The translations under genes and the position numbers were made by a program. The notes under the pieces were generated by a model. The model did no database searches, was not told where the DNA came from, and saw only the letters and a program-made list of their open reading frames with translations. A stretch of 7,913 bases of DNA from Oscillospiraceae bacterium (GTDB lineage: Bacteria; Bacillota; Clostridia; Oscillospirales; Ruminococcaceae), in the NCBI GenBank assembly GCA_016296165.1, contig JAEDJV010000116.1, forward strand, positions 1 through 7,913, in the 5' to 3' direction. Of the stretch, positions 6,697 to 7,913 are shown one piece after another (position 1 is the first letter of the stretch; each line of letters opens with the position of its first letter).

Positions 6697-7032
6697 ATGA
6701 GAATAAACTACAAATCAGGAAGATCTGTTAATGCAGGATTCTCTGATAAGGTTGATGCTGAGTTTATCAACAGAGCAGTTTTTAGAATTAACGACAAACT
6801 TAATGATAAAGCAGTTTTCTATAAATGCGGACTGGTTTTTCTTTCCGGATGCGACTCCTCGTTGGAAACAGAGTTAAAGAAAATCGATAATTTAACCGGA
6901 ATGATAGACTTATTATTATTGAAAAATGACATAAAAAAAGCGTTGCTGTATACAACGCTTTTGAAAAAGAAGATGTCAGAATTTATTAATAAAGTAAATC
7001 AAATTGAGATTGATTTACCTGTAGCCGGTTAA
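6697..7032 (+). CDS. Small unrecognised helical protein, last gene of the dynamin operon
   Basis: This 111-residue protein belongs to no family I can name. The first ~50 residues are mixed (RINYKSGRSVNAGF, then AVFYKCGLVFLSGC, with two cysteines at 44 and 52). The rest is mainly helical and lysine-rich (about 55-103) and ends in IEIDLPVAG. It has no signal peptide and no convincing transmembrane helix. The start is set by AGGAGG 7 nt before the ATG at 6697; an ATG at 6691 overlaps the previous stop as ATGA but is too close to that site. Its start lies 2 nt after the third gene's stop, so translation is probably coupled, and a partner or regulatory role for the dynamin complex is a fair guess. 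Its 3' end overlaps the convergent membrane protein gene by 18 bp, and a terminator hairpin for that gene is embedded in its codons 80-89. Confidence 0.8.
   Translation: MRINYKSGRSVNAGFSDKVDAEFINRAVFRINDKLNDKAVFYKCGLVFLSGCDSSLETELKKIDNLTGMIDLLLLKNDIKKALLYTTLLKKKMSEFINKVNQIEIDLPVAG
6933..6962 (-). terminator. Intrinsic terminator for the minus-strand membrane protein gene, embedded in an opposing CDS
   Basis: AAAAGCGTTG (6936-6945) and CAACGCTTTT (6953-6962) pair perfectly over 10 bp around a 7-nt loop. Read on the minus strand the hairpin runs into seven T residues (complement of 6933-6939), about 52 nt past the membrane gene's stop. On the plus strand only four T residues follow, so it would act weakly there at most. 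Confidence 0.75.
6994..7018. other. Second hairpin at the convergent gene junction
   Basis: GTAAATCAA (6994-7002) and TTGATTTAC (7010-7018) pair perfectly over 9 bp around a 7-nt loop. It spans the last codons of the small operon gene and includes the minus-strand gene's stop codon. No good T-tract follows on either strand, so it may be an RNA 3'-end stabiliser or simply chance. Confidence 0.35.
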
Positions 7033-7554
7033 TTTAGGTTTTATTTTCGAAAAATATAATGCAAGCATTCCTTTGAGTGAGTAATCATATGTCAGACAAA
7101 TTAAGTTGATAAATATCATTATTATGATAATGAAGAAACCGCCTTTTTTACACAGTTCTTCATAAAATTCGGTTATTCCTAGTATTTTTACTGTTATGTA
7201 AAATTCAGAAATAATACAGATATTAAATAACAAAAGTTTTGTAATGATTCGGACGGTTGTATTTCGGATTTTTTCGATAAACTGTTTTGTAACAGGATAA
7301 TGTCCGAACAGGAGGATATACAGCAGAGCAGCCTCCTTGTCAAATGTAATAAACAATGCGAGTATGCTTGTTGCTGCAAAGGTGAGATAAGCCCATGAAG
7401 TGTTTATTTCCACAGACATTATCATCATTAAAATACCTGCTATCATAGGAAGTGTAATATACAGAACCGGAAATATCCCGGTGAGAAACATACATATAAG
7501 GCACAGCGATGAAATGATACCGCCTAGTGCAACTCTGTAACTTGTACTTTGCAT
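7015..7554 (-). CDS. Small integral membrane protein, five to six transmembrane segments, function unknown
   Basis: This 179-residue hydrophobic protein starts MQSTSYRVALGGIISSL, with membrane stretches at about 8-27 and 30-46, then WAYLTFAATSILALFITF, ALLYILLFGHYP, ITKLLLFNICIISEFYITV and a C-terminal FFIIIIMIFINLICL followed by a second short stretch. It resembles a widespread hypothetical membrane family in Clostridia whose style recalls the substrate-binding components of ECF vitamin transporters. That is a recollection, not a demonstrated match, and no substrate can be given. Start choice is uncertain: the ATG at 7554 has a weak GGA 7 nt upstream, while a TTG at 7572 (six residues longer) has a good AAAGGA but 14 nt away. 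It is transcribed alone toward the dynamin operon, with its own promoter and a terminator inside the opposing gene. Confidence 0.85.
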   Translation of the reverse strand: MQSTSYRVALGGIISSLCLICMFLTGIFPVLYITLPMIAGILMMIMSVEINTSWAYLTFAATSILALFITFDKEAALLYILLFGHYPVTKQFIEKIRNTTVRIITKLLLFNICIISEFYITVKILGITEFYEELCKKGGFFIIIIMIFINLICLTYDYSLKGMLALYFSKIKPKLTGYR

Positions 7555-7611
7555 TTTAGGTTCCGGATTCAAAAATGAATCATTGTTCCTTTCTGAAAAG
7601 AATGTATTTTA

Positions 7612-7640
7612 ATGATAACATATATTATGATAAATATCAA
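7612..7640 (-). promoter_or_regulatory. Promoter of the membrane protein gene
   Basis: Read on the minus strand, the -35 box is TTGATA (7640-7635), then exactly 17 bp, then the -10 box TATCAT (7617-7612). TG at 7620-7619 forms an extended -10. Transcription would begin near 7605, about 50 nt before the ATG at 7554. A short dyad TGATA-AA-TATCA (7628-7639) overlaps the -35 box and could be an operator, though it may be chance in this AT-rich stretch. Confidence 0.68.
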
Positions 7641-7648
7641 CAATAAAA

Positions 7649-7654
7649 AAGGGG
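7649..7654 (+). promoter_or_regulatory. Ribosome binding site of the right-edge gene
   Basis: AAGGGG is followed by 8 nt and then ATG at 7663. It supports this start. I could not find a clear plus-strand promoter between 7573 and 7648; TATTAT at 7623-7628 is a possible -10 with no good -35 box. Confidence 0.75.
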
Positions 7655-7662
7655 TTTTATTA

Positions 7663-7913
7663 ATGGGTAATTTAAATTTTGCAGTAATTATCTCCGGTAT
7701 AGATGAAGAGTATCAGGGGACTATACTGAGTGGAATACATGAATATGCTGAACAGAACAGCATTAATATTGCACATTTTATTGCGTTTGGCGGTGTTCTT
7801 GGAAATCAGAAAAATGATATTGGTGAATTTAATATTTATAATCTGATTAATTATGATATGCTTGATGGTGCTATTCTTCTTACAAATACTATTACATCAC
7901 CTGTGATTGTTGA
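7663..7913 (+). CDS. LacI-type periplasmic-binding-like sensor domain protein, 3' end missing (first 83 residues)
   Basis: The frame begins at ATG 7663 behind a good Shine-Dalgarno site and runs off the right edge without a stop. The visible protein starts at once with a strand of the type-I periplasmic-binding fold (NLNFAVIISGID, then YQGTILSGIHEYAEQNSINIAHF), and the later YDMLDGAILLTN is the usual 'the substrate site is here' strand of LacI/sugar-binding proteins. There is no helix-turn-helix head and no signal peptide, so it is neither a classic LacI repressor nor an exported binding protein. In Clostridia this opening (FAVIISGIDEEYQ, FGGVLG, IGEFNIYNL) is typical of cytosolic sensor proteins that continue into a GGDEF diguanylate cyclase or similar output domain. 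The output domain is outside the window, so cyclic-di-GMP synthesis is only a likely guess. It is divergent from the membrane protein gene. Confidence 0.8.
   Translation, partial: MGNLNFAVIISGIDEEYQGTILSGIHEYAEQNSINIAHFIAFGGVLGNQKNDIGEFNIYNLINYDMLDGAILLTNTITSPVIV

Noticed and set aside
7663..7913. Right-edge gene as a LacI-family repressor
   Set aside because: The N-terminal helix-turn-helix is absent; the protein starts directly with the ligand-binding fold.
1..7913. CRISPR array, tRNA/rRNA genes, insertion sequences or integrase sites
   Set aside because: I saw no regularly spaced repeats, cloverleaf or rRNA-like sequence, transposase motifs or terminal inverted repeats.

Overview
The window is AT-rich, with Gram-positive-style expression signals: strong Shine-Dalgarno sequences, TTGACA/extended -10 promoters and a hairpin-plus-U-tract terminator. 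Codon use and protein style point to a low-GC anaerobic Firmicute of the Clostridia, most like Ruminococcus or a relative. That placement is an inference from sequence style and recalled families, not from a marker gene.

Layout. (1) Positions 1-767 hold the 3' part of an unrecognised gene whose frame is open through the left edge; it ends at a clear intrinsic terminator (782-812). (2) A near-consensus promoter (863-891) starts a tight four-gene operon: two large dynamin-like GTPases in tandem (967-3291 and 3266-5566, overlapping by 26 bp), a 370-residue protein (5582-6694) and a 111-residue protein (6697-7032). (3) A membrane protein gene (7554-7015, minus strand) converges on the operon and overlaps its last gene by 18 bp. 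Its probable terminator lies inside that last gene. (4) A divergent gene starts at 7663 and runs off the right edge; its visible part is a LacI-type ligand-binding domain without a DNA-binding head.

How the genes may work together. The two GTPases have the G1-G3 motifs and long helical stalks expected of bacterial dynamin-like proteins. Each carries an aromatic/basic patch between predicted coiled coils, a candidate membrane-binding tip. Bacterial dynamins commonly act as tandem pairs (Leo proteins of E. coli, cyanobacterial and Campylobacter pairs, the fused DynA of Bacillus). Here the first GTPase has lost the G4 lysine (NFID instead of NKID).

The third protein is the most interesting. By eye its N-terminal half follows the order and spacing of the same GTPase fold, but its P-loop and G3 glycine are gone. 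It may be a catalytically dead GTPase relative co-expressed with the pair. With the small fourth protein this could be a dynamin / dynamin / pseudo-GTPase / small-partner membrane-remodelling module. A phage-defence or membrane-stress role is possible by analogy, but nothing in the window proves it.
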